Of a stretch of DNA of 33,126 nucleotides, positions 1-6,422 are shown piece after piece (position 1 is the first letter of the stretch; every line of letters starts with the position of its first letter). This stretch comes from a virus. A program made the position numbers and the translations under genes. The DNA is taken from positions 1 to 33,126 of IMG/VR virus record IMGVR_UViG_3300042544_000106; one strand, written 5' to 3'. Under the pieces are notes generated by a model, which was not told the origin of the DNA, searched no databases, and saw only the letters and a list, made by a program, of their open reading frames with translations.

Positions 1-2
1 CA

Positions 3-239
3 AAGGCATACAACTACGACTCACAGTGCTATATCTATCAGAGTTTGTTTGGGAAGCCATTGGTGTTCTACGTGATTGACAAGGGCACAGGTGTTCTTGG
101 AATCTTTAGACCAACAGAAGACTTTGTAAAAGGTGGTGAGTTAAAGGTAGGCAGAGCGATTGAGGTGTTTAATAAATACTTTGGTTCTGCTCCATCAGAT
201 GACATTGTTAACTATTATATTGACGAGTATCTATTATAA
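3..239 (+). CDS. C-terminal end of a phage PD-(D/E)XK exonuclease-like protein (5' truncated by window edge)
   Basis: The frame is open from the first bases of the window, so this is the last 78 codons of a longer gene. The visible sequence (KAYNYDSQCYIYQSLFGKP, then a VFYVIDKGTG strand and an AIEVFNKYF helix) resembles the C-terminal part of phage YqaJ/Cas4-like PD-(D/E)XK exonucleases, where a Tyr/Gln-rich helix follows the catalytic core and is followed by a 'FYVIDKxTG' strand. The catalytic D, E and K residues would lie upstream, outside the window. A TTG at 45 could be read as a start, but the coding similarity continues upstream of it, so truncation is the better reading. Its place at the head of a replication gene set fits a recombination or end-processing nuclease. 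Family assignment is from memory of the motif and is moderate. Confidence 0.6.
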   Translation, partial: KAYNYDSQCYIYQSLFGKPLVFYVIDKGTGVLGIFRPTEDFVKGGELKVGRAIEVFNKYFGSAPSDDIVNYYIDEYLL

Positions 240-244
240 AAAAA

Positions 245-262
245 TGTGTCTGTAAAGACACA
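245..262 (+). other. Short perfect hairpin after the exonuclease stop
   Basis: A 7-bp perfect inverted repeat, TGTGTCT then loop GTAA then AGACACA, begins five bases after the stop codon at 239 and ends just before the tRNA-like element at 266. There is no T-run after it, so it is not a classical intrinsic terminator. It may protect the 3' end of the upstream message or mark the processing boundary of the tRNA-like RNA; both roles are inference. Confidence 0.5.
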
Positions 263-265
263 AAT

Positions 266-339
266 GGTCAGGTGGCGTAGTTTTTCCTCATAGTTTTTTA
301 CGTGTTGGTACTTCATGGGTTCGAATCCCATCCTGACCA
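266..339 (+). tRNA. tRNA-like element with canonical acceptor and T arms but no recognisable D or anticodon arm
   Basis: GGTCAGG (266-272) pairs perfectly with CCTGACC (332-338), followed by discriminator A339. A perfect T arm sits at 315-331: ATGGG, loop TTCGAAT, CCCAT. The 73-nt distance is exactly that of a short tRNA, and bases 273-274 (TG) match the usual position 8-9 linker. The 42 bases between the two arms do not form a cloverleaf. The best pairing I find is GCGTA (275-279) with TACGT (299-303), enclosing a T-rich loop. No CCA is encoded (ACA follows). It could be a decayed tRNA, a tRNA mimic, or the core of an attachment site. No amino-acid identity can be given. Confidence 0.4.
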
Positions 340-367
340 CAATTGCTTGTTCTTTAGATTACCAATT

Positions 368-398
368 AAAAAGCCCTGTCTCGCAATGCAGGCATTTT
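368..398. terminator. Weak terminator-like stem-loop flanked by A and T runs
   Basis: An A-run (368-372) leads into GCCCTG (373-378), and CAGGC (389-393) is followed by ATTTTAT. The stem is about 5 bp with one bulged C and a 10-nt loop. The A/T flanks would let it work in either direction. It would end the exonuclease/tRNA-like transcript ahead of the SSB-like gene. The stem is short, so the call is tentative. Confidence 0.3.
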
Positions 399-422
399 AT
401 ATTTAAACCAATCATTAGTTTA

Positions 423-459
423 GCCTCAGAGGTTGATGGTTGTTAAAACAGACTGAGGC
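423..459 (+). promoter_or_regulatory. Inverted repeat in the leader of the SSB-like gene
   Basis: GCCTCAG (423-429) is perfectly complementary to CTGAGGC (453-459), giving a 7-bp stem with a 23-nt loop that ends 21 bases before the ATG at 481. In RNA this would be a leader hairpin; in DNA it could be a dyad operator. No Bacteroidota-type promoter (TTTG / TAnnTTTG) is convincing nearby. Function is unknown; autoregulation by the encoded nucleic-acid-binding protein is one possibility. Confidence 0.4.
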
Positions 460-480
460 AATACTTAACAATTAAACACA

Positions 481-759
481 ATGGCACAAGACGAAAAAAT
501 CTTTGCAGACGGTTTCTCATTCAAGAGAAGCGAAAAAGCCCCTGACTTTGTAGTGGGCAGATTATCAATGAAAGCAGATGATGCTGTAGCATTCATCAGG
601 ACTCACGAGAAAGGCGGGTGGGTAAACCTAAACATTAAGACTGCCCGTAGTGGCAACCATTATGTTGAGTTGGATACCTATGAGCCTAATCAAGGTGCTA
701 ACAAACCAAAGCCGGCACCTGCTCAGGCTGACGTGGAGGATGACGATATTCCATTTTAA
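481..759 (+). CDS. Small SSB-like single-stranded DNA-binding protein with acidic C-terminal tail
   Basis: This 92-residue protein has a compact beta-rich N-terminal part (residues about 5-68), a Pro/Lys/Ala linker (72-84) and an acidic tip DDDIPF at 87-92. Such a tip is the hallmark of bacterial SSB C-termini, which recruit other replication proteins. The core is shorter than a standard OB-fold SSB (about 110 residues), so this is either a divergent OB fold or a functional analogue. It is followed by a strong intrinsic terminator at 785-810 and preceded by a dyad at 423-459, so it appears to be its own transcription unit, as expected for a protein needed in large amounts. It lies directly upstream of the primase-helicase, which supports a replication role. 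The tail is seen; the fold is inferred. Confidence 0.6.
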   Translation: MAQDEKIFADGFSFKRSEKAPDFVVGRLSMKADDAVAFIRTHEKGGWVNLNIKTARSGNHYVELDTYEPNQGANKPKPAPAQADVEDDDIPF

Positions 760-784
760 TCCAATACCGATTAGAATAAAAATT

Positions 785-810
785 GGGGGAGTATATCTTC
801 CCCTTTTTTT
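785..810 (+). terminator. Rho-independent terminator of the SSB-like gene
   Basis: GGGGGAG (785-791), loop TATAT, CTTCCCC (797-803), then seven T residues (804-810). The stem is 7 bp with one G-T pair. It begins 26 bases after the stop codon of the SSB-like gene. Confidence 0.85.
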
Positions 811-822
811 GTCTCTAATGAA

Positions 823-836
823 TGACAGAAATGTCA
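823..836. promoter_or_regulatory. TGACA-GAAA-TGTCA palindrome, operator-like
   Basis: A perfect 5-bp dyad with a 4-base spacer sits between the SSB terminator and the AT-rich tract. Its half-site (GACA/TGTC) overlaps in sequence with the CGACAT repeats about 80-150 bases downstream, so the same protein might recognise both. This is inference from sequence only. Confidence 0.35.
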
Positions 837-840
837 ATAA

Positions 841-904
841 ATTTTTTCCTATACTACTATATATATAATATTACTATTCTTTATTATTTTAATTTATATT
901 ATAG
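841..904. other. AT-rich tract, candidate DNA-unwinding region
   Basis: This stretch of about 64 bases is almost entirely A/T, with only a handful of C and one G, and includes an alternating TATATATATAATAT core near 857-871. It separates the SSB unit from the CGACAT iterons. Low melting energy next to iterons is the usual layout of a replication origin; it could equally be an A/T-rich phage promoter region. Confidence 0.4.
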
Positions 905-911
905 AGAAAAA

Positions 912-979
912 ATCGACATTATCGACATTAAATTAATAATCAGATAGTTAACTAAAGAAAATCGACATAAAACCGACAT
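912..979 (+). repeat. Four direct CGACAT iterons upstream of the primase-helicase
   Basis: ATCGACATT occurs twice in perfect tandem (912-920 and 921-929). ATCGACAT follows at 961-968 and ACCGACAT at 972-979, four bases before the ATG at 983. Spacing is 9 bp in the first pair and 11 bp in the second, close to one helical turn, so a protein could bind the copies on one DNA face. Together with the AT-rich tract this is a candidate replication origin, or an operator controlling the primase-helicase gene. Confidence 0.6.
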
Positions 980-982
980 AGT

Positions 983-3403
983 ATGACACAAAATGTGACG
1001 ATATTCCAAAATATAAGAGAAACCGACACTCCTTTCTTCCGTGATGTACACATAATCCTTGACAGGATTAAGGATGGAGCAGGTGCAACAAAGGAATTGG
1101 TAAAGAAAATACGCTTAGAGAAGCGTAAGCCTGAGAGACAGGAACTAAAGAAACAATTGCCTGCAATATGTTTCAGTGGTACATTCAACAAAAGAACTGA
1201 CGCATCACTACTTGAGCACTCAGGATTGATATGCTTAGACTTTGATGGATACCTAAAGCAAAAGGAATTATTACAAGACAAAGAGAGTCTATCTAAAAAC
1301 AAATATGTATTCTCTGTGTTTATTTCGCCATCAGGAAATGGCTTAAAAGTATTGGTTAAAATTCCTGCAGATGCAGAGAGCCATACACTGTACTTCAATA
1401 GCTTAGAAAAATACTTTAACAGCCCTTATTTTGATAAGACGAGTAAGAACATCAGTAGAGTATGTTATGAGTCCTACGACCCTCTAATTGCGGTCAACGA
1501 GAACTCCTCTATTTGGGACGTGATTGAGGAGCCTGAGTACACCGAGGTAAGCAGGTCAAGAGACAAGGCTACCATACCCATTACAGATGAGAATAAGATT
1601 GTAGAGATACTTGTTAAGTGGTGGGAAAAAAAGTATCCAATGAGCGAGGGACAGCGTAATCAAAATACATACGTCCTTGCTATGGCGTTCAATGACTTCG
1701 GTATCAACAAGAGCCTTGCCTCATACGTGCTAAATCAGTTTGCATCAGAAGAATTTACGCTCAGAGAGATTGGTACAACCATTGACTCAGCGTACAGGCA
1801 TAGTGCGAACTTCGGAACTAAATACTACGAGGATGAGGAACGCATCAACAGTATCAAGGCAAAGCTAAGACGTGGCGTATCAAAAAAAGAAATCCGCATC
1901 CAATTGCAAGACTCCAACTTGGATAGCGATACCATTGAGTCCGTACTGAATAAGGTTGAGGAAGAGAATGCGATGCAGACCTTTTGGGACAGGAACGATA
2001 GAGGAGTCATAAAGATAGTGCACATACACTTAAAGCAATTCTTGGAGGACAACGGGTTCTATAAGTATTGTCCTGAGGGTGGTAAGAACTACATATTTGT
2101 TAAGGTTACAAATAATTTGATTGACCACACATCAGAGAAGGAGATAAAAGACTTTGTGCTTACGCACCTATTGGAGTTGGATGACATAGCGGTCTATAAT
2201 TATTTTGCAGACAATACACGATTCTTTAAGGAAGAGTTTCTGTCATTGCTGTCAACGATTGAGATTTACTTTATTGCAGACAATAAATACTCATCATACC
2301 TATACTACAAGAACTGTGCAGTAAAAATCACAAAAGATGGTATTACAACCCTTGACTACTTAGACTTGGGTGGTTATGTTTGGAAAGACCACGTTATAGA
2401 TAGGACGTTTAACCTGTGTGGAGTAACAGATGCGTGTGACTTCAAGAAATTTATAAGTAACATTAACGGAGGAGACCTAGAGCGAGTAAAGACAATGGAG
2501 AGCACCATAGGATTCCTGTTGCATGGCTACAAGAACTTATCATTTTGTCCGGCAGTTATTCTTAACGATGAGGTGATTAGCGATAACCCTGAGGGTGGTA
2601 CAGGAAAGGGATTGATTATGAATGCACTGAGCAAGATGAAGAAGTTGGTCGTTATTGATGGAAAGTCATTTGCTTTTGAGCGTAGCTTCGCTTATCAGTT
2701 GGTATCAGCAGACACGCAGATACTTTGTTTTGATGACGTAAAGAAGCATTTTGACTTCGAGCGTTTGTTCAGTGTTGTTACTGAGGGTCTGACACTTGAG
2801 AAGAAGAATAAGGATGCCATCAAGATTCCCTTCAGCAGGTCTCCTAAGATTGCCATCACTACAAACTATGCAATTAAAGGTACAGGAAATTCATTTGCAA
2901 GACGTAAGTGGGAGTTAGAACTACATCAGTATTACACTAAAGAATATACGCCACTTGATGAGTTTGGTAAGTTGATGTTTGGAGATTGGAATGATGACGA
3001 TTGGTGTGAGTTTGACAACTACATGATAGGATGCCTAATGAACTACTTAAACACGGGTCTTGTCAAGAGTAAGTTTGTCAACCTTAAGATTCGTCAGCTA
3101 TCAGCAGAGACTTGCCATGAGTTTATTGAATGGTGTGGATTGGTAGATAGCACAGATAAGAGCGTAGTCTTACAGCCAAATACAAGACTTTATAAGAATG
3201 AGTTGTACTCCAACTTCATTGATGAGTATCCCGATTATGGACCGAGAGGCAGGATGAGCGTCAGCAGGACTAAGTTTTATAAATGGATTATCGCCTACGC
3301 CCTTTACAAAGAGGGTGTAATGCCTGAGGAAGACAGAGACCAAAGTGGACGGTGGATAATCATCAGAAGCAAACCTGAGACATTTCAGGAGCAAATATTT
3401 TAA
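983..3403 (+). CDS. Primase-helicase: BT4734/VirE-N-type primase domain plus SF3/VapE-type helicase
   Basis: This 806-residue protein probably primes and unwinds DNA at the phage fork. The N-terminal region (about 1-190) matches the BT4734-like/VirE N-terminal family, an archaeo-eukaryotic-type primase fold common in Bacteroidota elements: DFD at 86-88 would hold metal, and SGNGLK at 117-122 is the family's nucleotide-contact loop. Residues about 200-280 look like a PriCT-type helical region. The helicase part has a Walker A GGTGKG at 538-543, Walker B FDD at 583-585, and a sensor-like TTN ending at N628, as in superfamily 3/VapE ATPases. A basic helical C-terminus with an SRTKFYKW segment may bind DNA. 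It follows the iteron region directly and is tightly linked to the genes behind it. Confidence 0.85.
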   Translation: MTQNVTIFQNIRETDTPFFRDVHIILDRIKDGAGATKELVKKIRLEKRKPERQELKKQLPAICFSGTFNKRTDASLLEHSGLICLDFDGYLKQKELLQDKESLSKNKYVFSVFISPSGNGLKVLVKIPADAESHTLYFNSLEKYFNSPYFDKTSKNISRVCYESYDPLIAVNENSSIWDVIEEPEYTEVSRSRDKATIPITDENKIVEILVKWWEKKYPMSEGQRNQNTYVLAMAFNDFGINKSLASYVLNQFASEEFTLREIGTTIDSAYRHSANFGTKYYEDEERINSIKAKLRRGVSKKEIRIQLQDSNLDSDTIESVLNKVEEENAMQTFWDRNDRGVIKIVHIHLKQFLEDNGFYKYCPEGGKNYIFVKVTNNLIDHTSEKEIKDFVLTHLLELDDIAVYNYFADNTRFFKEEFLSLLSTIEIYFIADNKYSSYLYYKNCAVKITKDGITTLDYLDLGGYVWKDHVIDRTFNLCGVTDACDFKKFISNINGGDLERVKTMESTIGFLLHGYKNLSFCPAVILNDEVISDNPEGGTGKGLIMNALSKMKKLVVIDGKSFAFERSFAYQLVSADTQILCFDDVKKHFDFERLFSVVTEGLTLEKKNKDAIKIPFSRSPKIAITTNYAIKGTGNSFARRKWELELHQYYTKEYTPLDEFGKLMFGDWNDDDWCEFDNYMIGCLMNYLNTGLVKSKFVNLKIRQLSAETCHEFIEWCGLVDSTDKSVVLQPNTRLYKNELYSNFIDEYPDYGPRGRMSVSRTKFYKWIIAYALYKEGVMPEEDRDQSGRWIIIRSKPETFQEQIF

Positions 3404-3413
3404 ACAAAAAGTT

Positions 3414-3641
3414 ATGACACCACAAGAAAAAGCAAAACAATTAATTAGTATTAATTCAGTTACTATACTCAGTGAAGTAGGTAGTAAGATAACTATGTAT
3501 GAAATTAAAGAGATAGCTAAACAATTTGCATTACTTTCAGCAGATGAGGTACTAAGTACCCTATATGATTATCATTATGATTCCGGAAGTGGAGCATACG
3601 ACTATTGGCAAGAAGTTAAAAAAGAAATAGAAAAGTTATGA
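3414..3641 (+). CDS. Small conserved phage-type protein of unknown function
   Basis: 75 residues, mostly helical, beginning MTPQEKAKQLI, a start frequently seen in small phage proteins of unknown role. It is acidic toward the C-terminus (DYWQEVKKEIEKL). No catalytic or metal-binding motif is visible. It begins 10 bases after the primase-helicase stop and overlaps the next start by 4 bases (ATGA at 3638-3641), so it is probably co-transcribed and translationally coupled to that gene. Confidence 0.6.
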   Translation: MTPQEKAKQLISINSVTILSEVGSKITMYEIKEIAKQFALLSADEVLSTLYDYHYDSGSGAYDYWQEVKKEIEKL

Positions 3642-4258
3642 TATTAAATTCAAGCATACCGAATTTTAAAGGCATGGTAAAGAAATCTTACTTTACTAAA
3701 GATGAAAAAGACAAAGATGAATACTACAATGTTTATGTTTTCGGTATTCAATCATGTAGTGGAAAGATACTTACTTTTCACGTGATAACTGACTCAGGAA
3801 TGCTAAGGAGCAGAGTACCAATCTCAGAGATATATACTAAAATGCCAACGAATGACATACCGTTTAACTACAAGCAGTTATGGGACTGCTTCAGCGAGAA
3901 TGTGTCTGTTGTTGAGTACGAATTTTTAGGATTCCACAGGGCTCATGTTGTATTAAGAGATGGCACCAAGGTGTGGGCTACCTATATGTTTACTGTTGAT
4001 TGGTATAACAATCCATACAGCGATGAACCATCAGACTACAAGTGTGGTCATATATTAAAATCTGATGATGGTTATTTACTTTGTATGCCCAATAATAGAA
4101 TATTTTGGAAGGATTCTAATTGGGTAACAAAACAATTGCCTGAAGATTTAAAGCAGTTTAAAGTAGATACTGAACTACATTCTGTAGAAAACCAATCAGA
4201 TAGGTGGGTATCTGAAGATAATAATTCTTTTTACTATAACATAAATAAAGAAAACTAA
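3638..4258 (+). CDS. Conserved phage protein of unknown function
   Basis: 206 residues, rich in aromatic residues and beta-strand-like stretches, with no recognised enzyme motif. Segments such as YSDEPSDYKCGHIL (about 127-140) and NNRIFWKDSNWVTK (about 151-164) recall a family I associate with marine and freshwater phage genomes, but no function is known to me. It is coupled to both neighbours: 4-base overlap upstream and a TAATG one-base overlap with the SET gene downstream. Tight coupling suggests it works with, or is dosed together with, the SET-domain protein; that link is inference. Confidence 0.6.
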   Translation: MILNSSIPNFKGMVKKSYFTKDEKDKDEYYNVYVFGIQSCSGKILTFHVITDSGMLRSRVPISEIYTKMPTNDIPFNYKQLWDCFSENVSVVEYEFLGFHRAHVVLRDGTKVWATYMFTVDWYNNPYSDEPSDYKCGHILKSDDGYLLCMPNNRIFWKDSNWVTKQLPEDLKQFKVDTELHSVENQSDRWVSEDNNSFYYNINKEN

Positions 4259-4635
4259 TGCTACTTGTTAAAAATTATATAGCTAAATCTGAAGGAAAAG
4301 GGTTTGGACTATTTGCTTCAGAGTTTATTCCAAAAGATACTTTAATATGGCAGTTTGTTGAAGGTTTTGACACAAAGATTCATAAAGATAAATATGAAAC
4401 ATTAACTAACATTCAAAAAAATCATGTTGATACTTACTTTTGGAGAGAAGGTGATTATTTATATTCGTCTTGCGACCATTCAAACTTTCAAAATCATAGT
4501 AATAATCCAAACTCTATTTGTTTAGATGAATATAAAATGATTGCATTAAGAGATATATGTAAAGACGAAGAAATATTAGTGGATTATAAAGATTTTGACG
4601 ATGACTTTAATTCTTATAAAGATATACTAATATAA
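4258..4635 (+). CDS. SET-domain protein, probable lysine methyltransferase
   Basis: The whole 125-residue protein is a minimal SET domain. GKGFGLFA at 13-20 matches the N-terminal 'GxGxxA' S-adenosylmethionine-binding motif, NHSNNPN at 79-85 matches the NHxxxPN knot motif, and EILVDY at 105-110 matches the C-terminal E-x-x-x-x-Y motif that forms the lysine channel. All signature elements are present and there are no pre- or post-SET Cys clusters, so the enzyme is probably active on protein lysine. The substrate is unknown and may be phage or host. The start overlaps the previous stop by one base. The gene is locally more A/T-rich than the helicase genes around it, which may reflect a separate acquisition. 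Confidence 0.8.
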   Translation: MLLVKNYIAKSEGKGFGLFASEFIPKDTLIWQFVEGFDTKIHKDKYETLTNIQKNHVDTYFWREGDYLYSSCDHSNFQNHSNNPNSICLDEYKMIALRDICKDEEILVDYKDFDDDFNSYKDILI

Positions 4636-4640
4636 AGAAA

Positions 4641-6134
4641 ATGATTGAACGCACCTTAGGATATAGCAACAAAGCGATGTGGGACTACTGCGAAACGCTT
4701 AAGAAGGTAATCCTACAGACTAAGATTGAAAAGAGTGGTAGAGGGAAGGCTGTACAGATTCATAAAGTTTTAAAGTACAGGAATGATAAGGATACCATTA
4801 ATAACATAGTAGAAAGCTGTGAGTATTATAAAAATTTAAATGAAATGGAAAGTAAAGGTGGCGTTACATTCAGGGATTACCAAAGCGATATTATCCTAAA
4901 AGGGTCTGAGATATTGTTAAAGAAAAGATTCCTATACCTTGCAATGGAGGTGAGAACGGGTAAAACCCTAACAAGTCTTGGAATTGCAGAGAATGTACGT
5001 ACACATCAGGTTCTATTCATTACCAAAAAGAAAGCAATTAGTTCAATTGAAGCCGACTACAGTATGCTAAAACCAACTTACTCCCTGTCTGTCATCAATT
5101 ACGAAAGCCTACACTTGGTATGTAACGATAAAAAGTGGGACTTGATAGTATGTGATGAAGCACACAGTCTTGGGGCTTTTCCTAAACCAAACAATAGAGC
5201 GGAAGCAGTTCGTAATTTAATTCGTAGAGATAATCCTATGGTGATTCTATTGTCAGGCACACCAACACCGGAGTCATACTCACAGATGTACCATCAGGTT
5301 TATGGTATACCAACAAATCCATTCAGGGAGTTTAAAAACTTCTACAGGTTCTGTGATAGGTTTGTCAACGTGAAACAACGTAAGATTAACGGGCTGTTCG
5401 TTAATGATTACAGTAATGGGCTAGATACCATACTCAAAGAGATGGAGCCATACACCATAAACTACACGCAACAGGAGGCAGGATTTATGGCAGAGACCAA
5501 AGAAGAGATATTGGAGGTAGAGATGAAGGGGTCAACCTATAAGTTGATAAATAAACTAAAAAAAGAATTAGTAGTAGAAGGTAAGGAAGAAATTATTTTA
5601 GCCGATACACCGGTCAAGCTAATGACAAAGGTGCATCAGTTATGCAGTGGTACCATAAAGTTCGAGAGTGGCAACTCAATGATAATAGACCTGAGCAAGG
5701 CTGAGTTCATTAAAGAGCAGTTTAATGGGTGTAAGATTGGCATCTTCTATAAGTTCAAGGAGGAATACAATGCACTTAAGCAAGTTTTCGGTGACGAGCT
5801 GACGACAGAGCTCGGTGTCTTTGAAGACACGCACAAGAACATAGCACTACAGATAGTATCAGGGAGAGAGGGAATATCATTAAGGAAGGCTGAGTATTTG
5901 GTATACTACAACATTGACTTTAGTGCTACAAGCTATTGGCAGAGCAAGGATAGGATGACAACCAAGGAGCGACTTGAGAACCAAGTGTATTGGATATTTG
6001 CAAAAGGAGGAATTGAACACGATATTTATAAAGCGGTAACAAAAAAGAAAGATTATACAATTAACCACTTTAAAAAAGATTTTTATGACGACAATTATAA
6101 TATGCCTAATAATCGCTTGTATGATAGCATTTGA
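4641..6134 (+). CDS. SNF2-type superfamily 2 helicase/ATPase
   Basis: 497 residues with ordered SF2 motifs: Q-like FRDYQ near residue 78, Walker A MEVRTGKT at 102-109, DEAH at 172-175, motif III SGTPTP at 205-210, a motif V-like SGREGISL, and motif VI YWQSKDRM at 432-439. The form 'Q-x-x-DR' is typical of SNF2 proteins, though the usual HRxGQ extension is replaced here. Comparable compact SNF2 helicases are regular members of crAss-like and other phage replication modules, where they may aid fork progression, recombination or transcription on phage DNA. The start lies 5 bases after the SET stop. A TTG at 6131 overlaps this gene's stop, but the next gene probably begins later. Confidence 0.88.
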   Translation: MIERTLGYSNKAMWDYCETLKKVILQTKIEKSGRGKAVQIHKVLKYRNDKDTINNIVESCEYYKNLNEMESKGGVTFRDYQSDIILKGSEILLKKRFLYLAMEVRTGKTLTSLGIAENVRTHQVLFITKKKAISSIEADYSMLKPTYSLSVINYESLHLVCNDKKWDLIVCDEAHSLGAFPKPNNRAEAVRNLIRRDNPMVILLSGTPTPESYSQMYHQVYGIPTNPFREFKNFYRFCDRFVNVKQRKINGLFVNDYSNGLDTILKEMEPYTINYTQQEAGFMAETKEEILEVEMKGSTYKLINKLKKELVVEGKEEIILADTPVKLMTKVHQLCSGTIKFESGNSMIIDLSKAEFIKEQFNGCKIGIFYKFKEEYNALKQVFGDELTTELGVFEDTHKNIALQIVSGREGISLRKAEYLVYYNIDFSATSYWQSKDRMTTKERLENQVYWIFAKGGIEHDIYKAVTKKKDYTINHFKKDFYDDNYNMPNNRLYDSI

Positions 6135-6169
6135 AATGTATATCATGTCTGATGATGAAAATTGACAAA

Positions 6170-6412
6170 ATGAAAGAACAGCAGATACAGTCTAAGAAAA
6201 TTAAAGAGTTGGAAGTTGATGGATACTATGTAATCAAGTTGATTAACACCAACAAGAATGGTATACCTGACCTGATAGCCATACCTCCAAACTCTGACGT
6301 GCTTTTCATAGAAGTCAAGAAGCCGGATGGAAAGTTATCTAAGCTACAAGAATACCGATTGAAGGAATTGGAGAAGCACGGAGTAAAAGTGGAAGTATAC
6401 AAAGGAATTTAA
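6170..6412 (+). CDS. VRR-NUC-type PD-(D/E)XK nuclease
   Basis: 80 residues from the chosen ATG. The protein begins KEQQIQ and carries PD at 33-34 (D34) and EVKK with E48 and K50, the catalytic set of the VRR-NUC family of Holliday-junction or structure-specific nucleases. Phage stand-alone VRR-NUC proteins are about 80-100 residues, which fits. The ATG at 6170 puts MKEQQIQ at the N-terminus as in the family. ATGs at 6152 and 6155 and a TTG at 6131 are in frame and would add 6, 5 or 13 residues. The gene sits between the SNF2 helicase and the DnaA-like gene, consistent with resolving branched replication intermediates. Confidence 0.82.
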   Translation: MKEQQIQSKKIKELEVDGYYVIKLINTNKNGIPDLIAIPPNSDVLFIEVKKPDGKLSKLQEYRLKELEKHGVKVEVYKGI

Positions 6413-6422
6413 ATTAAATCAA

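Noticed and set aside
283-298. CTCATAG read as a methionine-type anticodon loop in the tRNA-like element
   Set aside because: The flanking bases TTTTC and TTTTT cannot pair as an anticodon stem, and only seven bases would remain for a D arm.
628-868. Two overlapping frames (minus 628-837, plus 650-868) around the SSB stop
   Set aside because: Both run through the intrinsic terminator at 785-810 and lack sensible composition or starts.
912-979. CRISPR array reading of the CGACAT repeats
   Set aside because: Repeat units are only 8-9 bases with 0-32 base gaps, far too short for CRISPR repeats and spacers, and no cas genes are present.
952-1398. 148-residue minus-strand frame across the start of the primase-helicase
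   Set aside because: It lies opposite a well-supported coding region with clear primase motifs, and its translation is Ser/Phe/Cys-rich low-information sequence typical of an antisense shadow.
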